DNA of 64,000 nucleotides from Legionella lansingensis (GTDB lineage Bacteria; Pseudomonadota; Gammaproteobacteria; Legionellales; Legionellaceae): NCBI RefSeq assembly GCF_900187355.1, contig NZ_LT906451.1, positions 2,451,001 to 2,515,000 of the forward strand, read 5' to 3'. Shown piece by piece: positions 52,206 to 64,000 of this stretch (position 1 is its first letter; each line of letters starts with the position of its first letter). The notes under the pieces were generated by a model. It saw only the letters and a program-made list of their open reading frames with translations, ran no database searches and was not told where the DNA came from. The position numbers and the translations under genes were made by a program.

Positions 52206-53398
52206 TGATACGGCTATTGATTGTTTTTTTAGTTTTACTTGCATCGGTATTGGTTGGGATTCAATTGAATCGCGATCCTGGATACCTTCTCATTGCCCTC
52301 AATCATTGGACTGTAGAGACAACATTATGGGTAGCAATAGTAGGCTTAATTCTTATCTTTTTTTTACTGCATGCGCTCTTATTAATCCTGGCAAAAGTCA
52401 TCAAAAGTCCTGCCGCCTTACGGGATTGGCAAGCCAAACGTCGCATGCAAAAAGCACAAGCCAAAACACAAAAAGGTTTAATTGAATTTAGCGAAGGCTA
52501 CTGGATGCAGGCTAAAAATCACCTAATTAAAGCGCTCCCGGATACTGATTCCCCTTTGCTGAATTATCTAACTGCAGCACGTGCCGCCCAGGAAATGGGA
52601 GATAACAAATTACGCGATAACTATCTGCGTGAAGCCCAGCAATCCATGCCCGACGCAAAAATTGCTGTCGAATTAACACAGGCACAATTGCAACTTGCCA
52701 ACAAACAATGGGAACAAGCCTTAGCTACGCTCAGGCATTTGCAAGATTTAGCCCCCCAACACCCCTATGTTTTAAAATTATTAATGCGTCTTTACAAAGA
52801 AATTAAAGATTGGCCTCAATTAATCGCTTTGTTACCAGAATTAAAGAAAAACCATGTGATTTCAGGCGAGGATTTTGAAAAATTGCGTCATAACACTTAT
52901 CTTCAAGCCATGTTAGAGCTTGCAAGAGCCTCCGATCCGAAAGCTTTAACCACGATGGTTGCTAAATTACCTAAGGCATTAGTTTATGATCCAGAACTCA
53001 TGGCTGTGTATTCCTCCTTTCTAATCACACAAGGGGAAAATGCCAAAGCCGAGCACATACTACATCAATGCTTAAAAAAGGAATTCAATGAAAAATTGAT
53101 AGGTTTATATGGCCAACTCAAATTAGGCGATGCACCTCTAATCTATGCTGAATCCTTGATTAAAAAAAATCCTGATTCATCCATCCTTTATCTCTCTCTT
53201 GGACGTTTAAGTGTAACTAATCATCTTTGGGGTAAAGCCAGGGGCTACTTTGAAAAAAGCATTAGCCTAAGACAAACACCAGAGGCTTATGCCGAGCTTG
53301 GGAAACTACTAGAAAAACTCAATGATCAACCTGGAGCTTGTGAAGCATATCGGCAAGGGTTGGTATTAAGTATCCAAAAAGAACAACATTACGGTTAA
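52205..53398 (+). CDS. hemY: HemY, TPR-containing inner-membrane protein
   Basis: 397 residues: two N-terminal membrane helices (LLIVFLVLLASVLVGIQL, TLWVAIVGLILIFFLLHALL), then a cytoplasmic TPR array with units such as YWMQAKNHLIKALP, NKQWEQALATLRHLQ and HLWGKARGYFEKSISL. It belongs to the HemY family (not the protoporphyrinogen oxidase of the same name in Bacillus). Last gene of hemCDXY; no clear terminator follows. Confidence 0.88.
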   Translation: MIRLLIVFLVLLASVLVGIQLNRDPGYLLIALNHWTVETTLWVAIVGLILIFFLLHALLLILAKVIKSPAALRDWQAKRRMQKAQAKTQKGLIEFSEGYWMQAKNHLIKALPDTDSPLLNYLTAARAAQEMGDNKLRDNYLREAQQSMPDAKIAVELTQAQLQLANKQWEQALATLRHLQDLAPQHPYVLKLLMRLYKEIKDWPQLIALLPELKKNHVISGEDFEKLRHNTYLQAMLELARASDPKALTTMVAKLPKALVYDPELMAVYSSFLITQGENAKAEHILHQCLKKEFNEKLIGLYGQLKLGDAPLIYAESLIKKNPDSSILYLSLGRLSVTNHLWGKARGYFEKSISLRQTPEAYAELGKLLEKLNDQPGACEAYRQGLVLSIQKEQHYG

Positions 53399-53429
53399 TC
53401 AATCGGTACTACTAATTTTGACAGATAAC

Positions 53430-53590
53430 GATCTCAAACGAGGGGTGGCGCGGAAGGAGGCTGAGAGATCCTCACAAAATTTAGACTGAAAAATGCGTTT
53501 GATCCAGTCTACGCTTGAATCGTTCGGACTGAGGAAGCGCGAAGCGCTGTCTTGAAGTCTCGGCACAAGGCCTTCGAGATGGGGCTTTGC
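53430..53590. repeat. Palindrome-rich stretch after hemY
   Basis: Several inverted repeats in sequence unlike its neighbours: TAGACTG ... CAGTCTA (about 53481-53511), AGCGC-GA-AGCGCT, and CTCGGCACAAGGCCTTCGAG. More GC-rich than the surrounding DNA. A minus-strand open frame here (53399-53614) is not convincing as a gene. It may serve as the terminator region for the convergent hemY and cation efflux genes. Confidence 0.4.
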
Positions 53591-53592
53591 CA

Positions 53593-54531
53593 CTATTCCA
53601 ATATCGGCTTGCACGCATCCTCACAAAAATCGAGGTTACGCTCTACTTGAATAGTCGCATGATGAATCTGATATTTATCATGGAGCATCTTTACTATAGA
53701 TTGTCTAGCTTCATCTGTTAGTGGCTCTGCGGGCATCAAGAGATGCACTGATAGAGCATTTTCCTTCGTACTTATAGCCCAAATATGTAGATCATGAACT
53801 TCTATGACACCAGGCACAGCTTGTAGAGATTCACGAACCTTCATCCACGAGATACCACGTGGTACGGCATCAATAATCAGCTTGAAGCTATCAGCAAATA
53901 GAGCCCAGGTGCCTTTCATGATGAGTACAGCAATCAGTAGACCAACCACGGGATCTATCCAATGCCAGTGGGTAAAGTACAGAATGGTTGCGGAAACGAC
54001 CACACCAACAGAAATTAAGGCATCATATACCAAATGAAGGAAAGCTGCTCGAATATTCAAGTCATCTGAGCCACGTAAAAACAAGGCAGCAGTTGCACCA
54101 TTGACTAAAATACCAATGCTGGCAACAATGATTACCGAGATCGCTTGTACGTCTGTTGGTGAAAATAATTTATACATCGCCTCGGTGACAATAACCCCGC
54201 AGCTAAACACCAAAAGTACACCGTTAGCCAGAGCTGCAAGAATAGACGTTTTTTTCATGCCATAAGTGGTATGGTTGGTGGGAATCCTCTTTAATAAATT
54301 ATTAGCAATCCAGGCTAGAACCAAGCTTAGAACATCCCCAAGATTATGTACGGCATCAGCAAGCAAACTGGTTGAATTGGCAATATAAGCAAAGACAATT
54401 TGCAAGAGAACAAATACACCATTAGCAATAATGGCAATCAAAAACGCGCGACTGAATTCGACGGGAGCATGATGATGGCCATGAGCATGTGAATGGCTAT
54501 GTTCTTCCTCTTCTTGTTGACCAAAAATCAT
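53593..54531 (-). CDS. Cation diffusion facilitator (zinc/cobalt exporter)
   Basis: 312 residues from ATG 54531 ([10 protein letters not shown]), which overlaps the queH stop by four bases; an earlier start at 54552 is possible. A His-rich N-terminus ([12 protein letters not shown]), six membrane helices and metal-site motifs HNLGD in [15 protein letters not shown] and HLVYD in LHLVYDALI, then a cytoplasmic ferredoxin-like domain with [12 protein letters not shown] proteins export Zn2+, Co2+ or similar ions against protons. Confidence 0.9.
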   Translation of the reverse strand: MIFGQQEEEEHSHSHAHGHHHAPVEFSRAFLIAIIANGVFVLLQIVFAYIANSTSLLADAVHNLGDVLSLVLAWIANNLLKRIPTNHTTYGMKKTSILAALANGVLLVFSCGVIVTEAMYKLFSPTDVQAISVIIVASIGILVNGATAALFLRGSDDLNIRAAFLHLVYDALISVGVVVSATILYFTHWHWIDPVVGLLIAVLIMKGTWALFADSFKLIIDAVPRGISWMKVRESLQAVPGVIEVHDLHIWAISTKENALSVHLLMPAEPLTDEARQSIVKMLHDKYQIHHATIQVERNLDFCEDACKPILE

Positions 54532-55196
54532 TCCTTCTCCTGGTTTTCGCAATCATCGGACCCATAATAATTGATCCCTATCTTTATGCGTTCTCGTTCA
54601 TTCTGTTTGCGCCACAAATTGGTATCGCGTAAGGAGTAAACGCAACCACAGTATTCTTGCTTATAAAAATTTTCACGTTTAGCAATTTGATACATGCGTT
54701 CAGAACCACCATTCTTACGCCAATTATAAGTCCAGTATTCCATATTTGGGTATCGATTAGCCGCGCGGATCCCCGCATCGTTAATTTGGTTCATATCCTT
54801 CCAACGTGAGATCCCAAGGGAGCTACTAATCAGTGAAAAGCCATACTCATAGGCGTAAAGAGCGGTGCGCTCAAAGCGCATATCGAAGCAAACCGTACAA
54901 CGCTTACCTCGCTCTGGTTCCCATTCAAGTCCTTTAATGCGCGCAAACCAATTGTCTTTATCATAATCGGCATCAATAAAGGGGATATGGTGCTTTTGGG
55001 CAAAAGCGATATTCTCTTGCTTTCTTATTTCATACTCTTGCACAGGATGAATATTGGGATTGTAAAAGAAAATCGAAAAGTTGATTTCTGAGAATAGCAA
55101 TGCCTCCATGACTTCACCAGAACAAGGGGCACAGCAGGAATGAAGCAATAATTTATCCGCCCCGTGAGGCAGTACTAATTTTTCTCGTTCAGTCAT
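54528..55196 (-). CDS. queH: Epoxyqueuosine reductase QueH
   Basis: 222 residues of the DUF208 family: [12 protein letters not shown] near the N-terminus, [32 protein letters not shown], then [14 protein letters not shown] and [11 protein letters not shown], giving the paired cysteines expected for the iron-sulfur cluster. It makes queuosine from epoxyqueuosine in tRNA, replacing QueG. Its start overlaps the orn stop by four bases. Confidence 0.92.
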   Translation of the reverse strand: MTEREKLVLPHGADKLLLHSCCAPCSGEVMEALLFSEINFSIFFYNPNIHPVQEYEIRKQENIAFAQKHHIPFIDADYDKDNWFARIKGLEWEPERGKRCTVCFDMRFERTALYAYEYGFSLISSSLGISRWKDMNQINDAGIRAANRYPNMEYWTYNWRKNGGSERMYQIAKRENFYKQEYCGCVYSLRDTNLWRKQNERERIKIGINYYGSDDCENQEKE

Positions 55197-55744
55197 TGGT
55201 CGTTACCTACAATAAAATGTTGGCGATAATAGACAAGCTCGGCAATTGAATCTTTGATGTCTTCAAGCGCCAAATGTTTTGACTCCTTGATGACACCATT
55301 TAATAATTTTGGACGCCAGCGTTTTACTAATTCTTTAAGTGTACTCACATCGAGGTTGCGATAATGAAAATAAGCAGCTAATTCAGGCATGTATTTATAA
55401 AGAAAGCGCCTGTCTTGACAAATGCTGTTACCACACATGGGTGATTTCCCTTTGTCCAAATAATTTTTTAGAAAATCAAGCGTTTGGCGCTCCGCTTCTG
55501 CTTCAGTTATTTGTGACTCTTTGACTCGCTTTATCAAGCCAGATTGATTATGTTGCTTTGTGTTCCACTCATCCATACCAGCAAGTAAAGCTTCATCTTG
55601 GTGGATTGCAAGCATGGGGCCTTCAGCCAAGATGTTTAATTGTGCATCAGTAACCACTGTGGCAATCTCAATAATATGATCCTTGTCAGGATCTAGACCC
55701 GTCATTTCTAAATCAATCCAAATTAAATTGTCATTGTTTTTCAT
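55193..55744 (-). CDS. orn: Oligoribonuclease
   Basis: 183 residues from ATG 55744 ([20 protein letters not shown]), as in the 181-residue E. coli protein; the longer frame upstream is inside cca. DEDDh exonuclease motifs: IDLEMTG (D, E), [16 protein letters not shown], and [11 protein letters not shown] (H, D). It degrades two- to five-base RNA ends to nucleotides, an essential final step of RNA decay. Overlaps the end of cca by 14 bases. Confidence 0.95.
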   Translation of the reverse strand: MKNNDNLIWIDLEMTGLDPDKDHIIEIATVVTDAQLNILAEGPMLAIHQDEALLAGMDEWNTKQHNQSGLIKRVKESQITEAEAERQTLDFLKNYLDKGKSPMCGNSICQDRRFLYKYMPELAAYFHYRNLDVSTLKELVKRWRPKLLNGVIKESKHLALEDIKDSIAELVYYRQHFIVGNDQ

Positions 55745-56960
55745 TTTGTTTCCAAATTTGTTCAGCACAGCTAACACGTTGTTTATGAAGCGCGTCCTTA
55801 ATCGCTTCACCTTGATAGCCTTGCGCAATTAATGCTTGTGCTGATATTTTTGTGCATTCTTTGAGTAAATGGCGCCAACCATCAGCTTGCTTGTACTCTT
55901 TTGTTGCAAATCCTCGTCCTCTGGCATCAGCTTCACACGCAAGCAGAAGTTTCTCAAACAAATATGGACGCCGAAAAGCATCTGCTTGCTCAAGGACTCT
56001 AATCTTGGTTTTTGCGCGAAGCTCAAATAAACGGTGAATACTTAAGTGAAAGCGAGAAACCGTTTCGGCAAACTTACGATAATCCGCCGGGATGCGCAAG
56101 CGCTCACATAATTCTTTAATAATAGCAACACCTCGCACTTCATGCCGAATATGGCTTGGCCATTTGCTCATTGGGGTTGCTGCTTTTCCAAGATCGTGTA
56201 CAACGGCAGCAAAACGTATCATGGGGTCTGAAGAAAGAGCAGCAGCCATGTTTAGCGCCATGAGGCTATGGACACCGCTATCGATTTCAGCATGATATTT
56301 TACTGAATTTGGCACACCAAAAAGTGCGTCTATCTCGGGTAAAACAATCTTAAGAGCACCACAGTCTCTAAGGGTGGTAATAAAGACTTCAGGATTTTTT
56401 TCTTGCAAACTACGATACCACTCTTGCCACACACGTTCAGCCACCAAATGTGTCAATTCACCCCGTTTAACCATAGCGTACATTAACGCTCGTGTTTCAT
56501 CCGCCAATTTAAATCCTAAATGATGATAGCGTGCAGCAAAACGAGCAATACGCAGAACACGCACAGGGTCCTCCGTAAAAGCGGGGGACACATGTCTTAA
56601 GATCTTGGCTTGTAGATCAGCCTGTCCATGATAAGGATCAATCAAATGGCCGTCTGTATCCATGGCCATCGCATTAATCGTTAAATCCCTGCGAAGTAAG
56701 TCATTCTTCAGACTAACGTGAGGATGAAACTCACATTTAAAACCGTAATACCCTGGACCCGATTTTCGTTCAGTCCTGGCTAAAGCATATTCTTCTTTTG
56801 TTTCGGGGTGCAGAAAAACGGGAAAATCACGTCCAACTTGCTGATAACCCAATTGCAACAGCTGTTCAGGAGTTGCCCCAACCACAACCCAATCACGTTC
56901 TTTGATTGGATAACCTAATAATTTGTCTCGAACAGCTCCACCTACCAAATACACTTTCAT
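55731..56960 (-). CDS. cca: CCA-adding tRNA nucleotidyltransferase
   Basis: 409 residues. N-terminal polymerase-beta fold with [42 protein letters not shown] and [18 protein letters not shown]-terminal HD domain ([14 protein letters not shown]) typical of the long gammaproteobacterial form with phosphatase activity. It builds or repairs the 3' CCA of tRNAs. First gene of cca-orn-queH-CDF. Confidence 0.95.
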   Translation of the reverse strand: MKVYLVGGAVRDKLLGYPIKERDWVVVGATPEQLLQLGYQQVGRDFPVFLHPETKEEYALARTERKSGPGYYGFKCEFHPHVSLKNDLLRRDLTINAMAMDTDGHLIDPYHGQADLQAKILRHVSPAFTEDPVRVLRIARFAARYHHLGFKLADETRALMYAMVKRGELTHLVAERVWQEWYRSLQEKNPEVFITTLRDCGALKIVLPEIDALFGVPNSVKYHAEIDSGVHSLMALNMAAALSSDPMIRFAAVVHDLGKAATPMSKWPSHIRHEVRGVAIIKELCERLRIPADYRKFAETVSRFHLSIHRLFELRAKTKIRVLEQADAFRRPYLFEKLLLACEADARGRGFATKEYKQADGWRHLLKECTKISAQALIAQGYQGEAIKDALHKQRVSCAEQIWKQNEKQ

Positions 56961-57119
56961 TTAATGGTTTTGCCTCACGTTTTGACGGGTTTAACCGCTA
57001 ACAAATGCAATATATTAAGGACTGAACAAAGAAATCAACTTGTATGATAAAATTATCAGAAGAAATCATTAGGGCCAACTCTTTGGATCGCTGGCAATTA
57101 TAGACTATTTTTATTAACG

Positions 57120-58085
57120 ATGAGTAAAAGACGAGTAAATAAACAGCAATCGGCACGCATTCAAAAGATGCAAGCCAACTATCGCCAATCACCAGAGACA
57201 GACTCCTCTTCTCTACAAGGATTAGTGCTCACACGTTTTAGTCGACATGCAGAAATTGAGGATAGTGATGGAAAGCGAATTCACTGTTCCATCCGTCCTA
57301 ATATTGACTCCATCGTTGCTGGCGATCGGGTTGTCTGGCATCCTAAAGGCATTGACCAAGGCGTTGTGGTTAGTCGATTTCCTCGTGAATCAATCGTTGG
57401 CCGTCACGATAAAAGAGGGGATTTTAAACCCGCTGCTGCGAACATTACCCAACTCATGGTGGTGGTTGCTCCTAAGCCTGAATTATCCTGGACGCTATTG
57501 GATAGTTATCTCATCATGGCGGAATCCTTACAACTCAAAATTTGTATTGTACTGAATAAAATTGATTTACCTTGTGATGCGATCCAACAAGAGCTATTAA
57601 ATGTTTATCAGCCATTGGGTTACCCCATTATTCTGACCAGTAAGGAGCAGAGCGATCATCACCAACCGTTGAAAAATGCACTTAATGGGCAGATCAGCAT
57701 ATTTGTTGGACAGTCAGGAGTTGGCAAATCTTCCTTAATTGCTGCCATTTTGCCACATGAATCAAACATTCAAATTGCAGAGATCTCTTCAGGATCCGAA
57801 TTAGGCTGTCATACCACAAGTAATTCGCGGCTATATCATCTTCCTAGCGGCGGAGCACTGATCGACTCACCAGGAGTAAGAGAAATAGGCCTGTGGCATA
57901 TGCCATTAGGCGAAATAGCGCAAGGATATCGAGAATTCAGGCCTTTTCTTAGACAATGTAAATTTCGTAATTGTGATCATAAACAAACCCCAGGTTGTGC
58001 CATCATTACAGCTCTTGATAGAGGAGATATAGGTCGAAAACGTTATGAGAATTTTGTTAGGATCACAGCACAATTTATGAAATAA
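57120..58085 (+). CDS. rsgA: Ribosome small-subunit GTPase RsgA
   Basis: 321 residues: N-terminal OB domain, circularly permuted GTPase with NKIDLP (G4) ahead of GQSGVGKSSLI (G1) and DSPGVREIGL (G3), and a C-terminal zinc site CKFRNCDHKQTPGC. It helps mature the 30S subunit and is a GTPase checkpoint in late assembly. Single gene, divergent from cca. Confidence 0.95.
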   Translation: MSKRRVNKQQSARIQKMQANYRQSPETDSSSLQGLVLTRFSRHAEIEDSDGKRIHCSIRPNIDSIVAGDRVVWHPKGIDQGVVVSRFPRESIVGRHDKRGDFKPAAANITQLMVVVAPKPELSWTLLDSYLIMAESLQLKICIVLNKIDLPCDAIQQELLNVYQPLGYPIILTSKEQSDHHQPLKNALNGQISIFVGQSGVGKSSLIAAILPHESNIQIAEISSGSELGCHTTSNSRLYHLPSGGALIDSPGVREIGLWHMPLGEIAQGYREFRPFLRQCKFRNCDHKQTPGCAIITALDRGDIGRKRYENFVRITAQFMK

Positions 58086-58125
58086 ATGATCTTCGTCCAG
58101 TAGCCACACCTGCTGCTATTTTAAG

Positions 58126-58446
58126 TTATGAGCGACTAGTAAATTTTAGCCCAATGATCGCAATAACAATAAGAGCGATACAGAAAATTCGCGTGAAATT
58201 AGTAGATTCGCCAAGAAAATAAATACCATAAAGTACTGTTCCAACTGCTCCAATACCCGTCCAAATAGCATAAGCAGTTCCAATAGGCAGTTCTTTTAAT
58301 GATTGAGCAAGAAATGTAAAACTTAATAACATGGCAAAAACTGTTATTAAAGAAGGATAAAGCTTTGAAAACCCTTCGGTATATTTCAATTCTATTGCCC
58401 ACACCACCTCAAAAGCTCCAGCTAGAATCAAATAAATCCATGCCAT
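58126..58446 (-). CDS. SMR exporter, Gdx/SugE type (guanidinium)
   Basis: 106 residues, four membrane helices. The first has the [14 protein letters not shown] motif of the SugE/Gdx branch, where the key Glu is followed by Val-Val-Trp, and the third has [14 protein letters not shown]. Gdx proteins export guanidinium; EmrE-type drug exporters have a different pattern. No guanidine riboswitch was recognised in the short gap upstream. Confidence 0.88.
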   Translation of the reverse strand: MAWIYLILAGAFEVVWAIELKYTEGFSKLYPSLITVFAMLLSFTFLAQSLKELPIGTAYAIWTGIGAVGTVLYGIYFLGESTNFTRIFCIALIVIAIIGLKFTSRS

Positions 58447-58501
58447 GAATTTCCCTTAAAAAAATTATTAGATAACGTCCTTAAATCAATAAACTTATCT
58501 T

Positions 58502-61459
58502 CTAAAAAAGTTGTTGAACAAGTGGAAGTTCAGGCACAGTTATATTTTTCTCAGCTTTTGGAATAGTGACTCGCTTCTTATCAAACGAATCTAAATAATC
58601 ACACAACGCCGAATTAGCCTCAAATAATTCCGGATGTTGAATGCACTCTCTTAATAATGCAAACACCTTATTGATGGCGTCTTTCTGTGTCGCATCGATG
58701 GTATGAGACATAGAAAGGCTTCTGTGCAACAATCCTTTTATTGCCTTGAAGCTTAGATTGTATACTCCTGGATCCACCCCAAATAGCCCTTGGGACGTAT
58801 TATTACGCACACCGAGTGCCGATAATCTATGAACTAAAAAATTGCTAAGCTGTTGGATAAAATCACCCTCACTTACAGGGCCAGTGGTTCTTCTTAAGGT
58901 ACCAAGTATCTCCTGTCGATGCTTAAACGATAAGACATCAGAATTCAACAATTTATTAAATTCAATATTAATATGTACCCATTTTAAACAATCATTTTGC
59001 GGTTGTAGCAGCGTTTGGATTAATCTCTCTAGGAATTTTTCTACAAGGGCTTTGCCCTTAATTTTACTTAGAGATGGTACAAGAACAACCAAAATAAGCT
59101 TAGGGTCAAAACAAAGACTTTTTTCTGGTTTAAACATGCTTTCATCTTTGATCGATTTTAACCACGATATCGTATCTTCATAACGTGTATATTTAGTCTT
59201 CAAATCCGTTTGAGCAAGCGCTTTTTCAACTATCCGATTGATAACGTAAGTATAAATAAAGCGCATTTTACTTAAGTCACCAAGCTCAAGTGCCAACTGT
59301 ACGGCTTTCAGCAATTCGCTTCCTGTTTCTGTCGTTGTATTGCTATGACCACTAATATGAAGCGGAACCCCAGTAAGCCACAAATAACTAAAGTTATGTG
59401 TCATCAAAGAAACAACAATGCTTAGAGCTCGCTTCGTAGCCTCTTCTTCACTAATATGATCCCAATCACGAAAAACATGTTTAGCCGAAGCAAGACGCAT
59501 CTCATTAAGAGCTGCCAAGGGCGCTTCTTCTATATCCAGACGGAATTTAATTTCAGGATCATAGTCAATGACTAGCTTGGCAAAAAATTGACTTGCCACA
59601 GCAATGCATTCACGTCCCTCAGAGTTCTCAGTGGGATCCTCGTTAGGATCTTGTATGGCTGCGATGATTTCAGAGACACGCTTTTTTTGACCCCGCCACA
59701 CAACTGTATGTGCATAAAGTCGCGCAAATTCATCAGCAGGCAGAGCATTAACAAATTCCGCAAATTTAAGATATGACGCCTCAGCAATTTTTTCTTGATC
59801 TTTTGTGATCTTATGGCCCAAACGAAGAGCCTTTGGATTTAAAGTCCCATTAACCAGATCTCTCAATGCAAGAACTGTCCGCTTACTTATCGGAGGAGCA
59901 ATTTCCTCGTTAGCGACAACTTGTAAATAATATTCATACACTTCCACTGCTGCGAATGGCAAACGACTTAACTCTTTCGTGGATAACATCCGAGGTGTAT
60001 CGGCAGTACAACAATAAAAAGTACCGTTTGACTGATGATTTCTAACACAATTTGGAAGATAAATTAGCTCAGTTTGATCTTCGGATAAAATAAAATAAGA
60101 CAAAGGATAACTGGTTATATTTTCCAACGTCACAGGATCAGTATCCCGTTTTAAGGTCGGAATTAGCAGTTTATAGTAGTTACCATCAATAAAACCAGCC
60201 CCCGCTAAATACTGCGCTAAGCGAATCCAGGATCGATTTTCGCCATCTTGTTTGCGCAGATAATCTTTTGGGCTATCGATAATATGCTCCCAGCGTAAAC
60301 GATATATCTCCTTTATATTTTGAATAATTTCTTCTGTTATTTGTCCTGTTTGCTGCAGAGCTTTTATCAGTTGTTTTACTTTGTGTCTGACCGGTTCTAT
60401 TCCTAAATCCAATTTGGAAACCAATTGAGTTAGATGTGTAACATCCAAATATTGTCCTACTTTTAATGTTTCATATATGGGCATTAAATTTTTACATTGA
60501 CTGATTAGCGTTGGATCGCGTCGACATAACCATCTCGCTACGTCCATAAGCTTTTCTTCCAAGCCTTCAGTACTTTGTAAGCAATCCAATAAAGCATCAA
60601 TTAGGTAATAATTACGTTTCTTACCGTAGATTTCTATCCCATAGAAGTGATTAATTTCCTGCAAGGGACAAGACTCTAATTCCTTAATGAAAGCATCGAA
60701 TTTCTTTTTAAACTCTCCTGAATCACTCCTTGTCGCCTTGGCATCAAAATAACTTTCAATCACCCCTAGCAGAGTAGGCAACAAATGCTCTGGACATTTA
60801 CCCTTTTGTTGCCATGTGGGTGCAATGCGGCGTATCAAATAGTCCCAAAAATTGGCATAGATCTCATTGTCGATTTGTTTGGCTAATTCGTCCCCTTTCT
60901 TAGAGCGAATTCTAAACATTTCTTTTAGTGTCAATGCACGAGGGTTCGTTTTTTTATGGTCATAAGTTAAAAATACAGCTGCGGGTTGTTGTAATCTTTC
61001 AAAGAGCCCCTGAATTCTATGCCAAGTTCCATCATCGGAAAGATAAATAGAACGAGGATCTTGATCTTGCTCCAAACGAGAAAAATTATCAGGATCGGAT
61101 TTATTGGTAATCACCGGAATGAGTATGACAAAATAATGTTGCTGCTTGAGCTCAAGAGCTAAGTCCTTAGCTAAACGAATCCATTCTACATTATTACCTC
61201 TAGGATCGAAGGTGTAGTCATCTTGCTTGTCAGCTATTTCCTTCCATCGCTCAGCAAAACGATCTCGAATCCAACAAAGCTCCTCCTCACTTAAACTATC
61301 ATTCGGATCGCGTTCAGGAAGGGTTTGCTCTGAAATGACATTACTAGATAAAGGATATTTAGTTTGAAAGGCTATTAGTAAAGCTTTGTCTGCTGTTCCT
61401 AATTGCTGTTCAATGCTTACCAAAGCGCTGATAAATTCATGAACTCGACTAACTAACAT
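58502..61459 (-). CDS. 985-residue protein of unknown function with an internal duplication, candidate effector
   Basis: No signal peptide or membrane helix; largely helical. A domain of about 140 residues occurs twice. Copy one (about 57-190) has RDRFAERWKEIADKQDDY, WIRLAKDLA, FVILIPVI, SIYLSDDGT and NPRALTLKEMFRI. Copy two (about 380-515) has KEIYRLRWEHIIDSPKDY, WIRLAQYLA, YKLLIPTL, YFILSEDQT and TPRMLSTKELSRL. No family was recognised, and a match to known effectors could not be tested. The C-terminus (PELPLVQQLF) is hydrophobic. A Fur-like box lies about 105 bases upstream. Monocistronic, between the Gdx-type gene and the rRNA operon. Confidence 0.6.
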   Translation of the reverse strand: MLVSRVHEFISALVSIEQQLGTADKALLIAFQTKYPLSSNVISEQTLPERDPNDSLSEEELCWIRDRFAERWKEIADKQDDYTFDPRGNNVEWIRLAKDLALELKQQHYFVILIPVITNKSDPDNFSRLEQDQDPRSIYLSDDGTWHRIQGLFERLQQPAAVFLTYDHKKTNPRALTLKEMFRIRSKKGDELAKQIDNEIYANFWDYLIRRIAPTWQQKGKCPEHLLPTLLGVIESYFDAKATRSDSGEFKKKFDAFIKELESCPLQEINHFYGIEIYGKKRNYYLIDALLDCLQSTEGLEEKLMDVARWLCRRDPTLISQCKNLMPIYETLKVGQYLDVTHLTQLVSKLDLGIEPVRHKVKQLIKALQQTGQITEEIIQNIKEIYRLRWEHIIDSPKDYLRKQDGENRSWIRLAQYLAGAGFIDGNYYKLLIPTLKRDTDPVTLENITSYPLSYFILSEDQTELIYLPNCVRNHQSNGTFYCCTADTPRMLSTKELSRLPFAAVEVYEYYLQVVANEEIAPPISKRTVLALRDLVNGTLNPKALRLGHKITKDQEKIAEASYLKFAEFVNALPADEFARLYAHTVVWRGQKKRVSEIIAAIQDPNEDPTENSEGRECIAVASQFFAKLVIDYDPEIKFRLDIEEAPLAALNEMRLASAKHVFRDWDHISEEEATKRALSIVVSLMTHNFSYLWLTGVPLHISGHSNTTTETGSELLKAVQLALELGDLSKMRFIYTYVINRIVEKALAQTDLKTKYTRYEDTISWLKSIKDESMFKPEKSLCFDPKLILVVLVPSLSKIKGKALVEKFLERLIQTLLQPQNDCLKWVHINIEFNKLLNSDVLSFKHRQEILGTLRRTTGPVSEGDFIQQLSNFLVHRLSALGVRNNTSQGLFGVDPGVYNLSFKAIKGLLHRSLSMSHTIDATQKDAINKVFALLRECIQHPELFEANSALCDYLDSFDKKRVTIPKAEKNITVPELPLVQQLF

Positions 61460-61563
61460 ACTGCTCTACATCCTGTAATGGTAATTAATTCTATTGTATT
61501 TATCACAAACTTACGAGCTTCATTCGTGTACTCTTTTTATTCTCGCAGCATACCACAAACAAT

Positions 61564-61582
61564 GAAATTGAGAATCATTATT
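61564..61582. promoter_or_regulatory. Fur-like box upstream of the 985-residue protein gene
   Basis: GAAATTGAGAATCATTATT matches 15 of 19 positions of the GATAATGATAATCATTATC consensus. It is about 105 bases before the start codon at 61459, in a region with a TACAAT -10-like element further down. The rRNA terminator is on its other side. Confidence 0.45.
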
Positions 61583-61635
61583 ATTCATTTTTTTCACCGC
61601 AAGCTAAGTAGTGTTCTTTGTTAAGTATTTTTTGG

Positions 61636-61660
61636 AAAAAAAAAGCGGCACGAGGGCCGC
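61636..61660 (-). terminator. Terminator of the rRNA operon
   Basis: Minus strand: GCGGC-CCTCGT-GCCGC followed by a long T-run, 12 bases after the 5S gene. Confidence 0.92.
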
Positions 61661-61671
61661 TAGTAAAAAGC

Positions 61672-61786
61672 CCTGGCGATGACCTACTTTCACATGAGGA
61701 AACCTCACACTATCATCGGCGCTGGTCTGTTTCACTACTGAGTTCGAGATGGAGTCAGGTGGTTCCAAACCGCTATGGTCGCCAGG
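61672..61786 (-). rRNA. rrf: 5S ribosomal RNA
   Basis: About 115 bases with closing stem CCTGGCGACC / GTCATCGCCAGG, the CCGATGATAGTGTGAGG block and the GAACTCAGTAGTGAAAC block of gammaproteobacterial 5S RNA. It lies 118 bases after the 23S end. Confidence 0.95.
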
Positions 61787-61904
61787 AAAAACGGTATTCT
61801 GCTGGTTTAATCACCAGTCAGGTTGGTAAAGATAATATTCGGTAACACAAGCTTTTCTTCTGTCTTTTATTGTTTGGCCATACACCCAAAGCAATTCAGG
61901 TTAT

Positions 61905-64000
<2,096 letters not shown>

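Noticed and set aside
53399..53614. 71-residue minus-strand frame after hemY
   Set aside because: It runs through a series of hairpins and overlaps the cation efflux gene; no sensible protein features.
58468..58484. Fifth copy of the TTAGGGA palindrome (TTAGATAACGTCCTTAA)
   Set aside because: Too many mismatches to count as a copy with confidence.
58447..58501. Guanidine riboswitch ahead of the Gdx-type exporter
   Set aside because: The gap is too short and shows no ACGR hairpins.

Overview
The window comes from a Legionella chromosome (AT-rich; species not determined). The main evidence is a Dot/Icm type IVB secretion block at the left end (dotD-dotC-dotB, dotA-icmV, icmW-icmX). Supporting evidence is a gammaproteobacterial core gene order, a sensor kinase/response regulator pair resembling LqsS/LqsR, a phospholipase C-type gene, and several large proteins of unknown function that look like possible Dot/Icm substrates.

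Layout. 1-7.9 kb: dot/icm region I. 8.1-16.4 kb: accessory genes (amino acid permease, PuuE-like deacetylase with a GNAT enzyme, a membrane protein, a small ankyrin protein, two large unknown proteins facing each other). 16.7-25 kb: glycosyltransferase, zinc-ribbon protein, miaA, mutL, amidase, tsaE, nnr, then sspB-sspA. 25.1-28.9 kb: cytochrome bc1 (petABC) and rplM-rpsI. 29.1-36.8 kb: the thrS-infC-rpmI-rplT-pheS-pheT-ihfA translation block, all on the minus strand, plus a 2Fe-2S protein. 37-43.7 kb: tRNA-Val(GAC), a probable CsrA-binding small RNA, an HTH regulator, a frameshifted phospholipase C, a BON protein, a serine hydrolase and a TRIC-type channel. 43.8-49.3 kb: ppiB-tgt, dsbB-cytochrome c, and the LqsR-like/LqsS-like pair. 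49.4-53.4 kb: hemC-hemD-hemX-hemY. 53.6-58.4 kb: cation efflux protein-queH-orn-cca, rsgA and a Gdx-type exporter. 58.5-61.5 kb: a 985-residue unknown protein. 61.6-64 kb: the end of an rRNA operon (23S 3' part and 5S, minus strand).

Regulation. The candidate small RNA at about 37.23-37.39 kb has a consensus promoter, a 5' hairpin showing AAGGA in its loop, five GGA motifs in total and a terminator. This is the architecture of RsmY/RsmZ. In L. pneumophila the LetA-RsmYZ-CsrA and Lqs circuits are connected, so this RNA and the LqsS/LqsR-like pair may act together. The lqs locus here lacks lqsA and hdeD; a 114-bp MITE-like element lies between the two genes.

Repeats. Intergenic gaps carry several families of short palindromes: two roughly 115-bp elements with terminal inverted repeats around CGCGG hairpins, two related 80-90 bp CGCGG elements, three copies of a roughly 65-bp GGGATGAC-type hairpin, a TTAGGGAACGTCCCTAA palindrome at several gene ends, and a 75-bp near-perfect hairpin upstream of the ferredoxin gene. 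No transposase gene, prophage or CRISPR array was seen.
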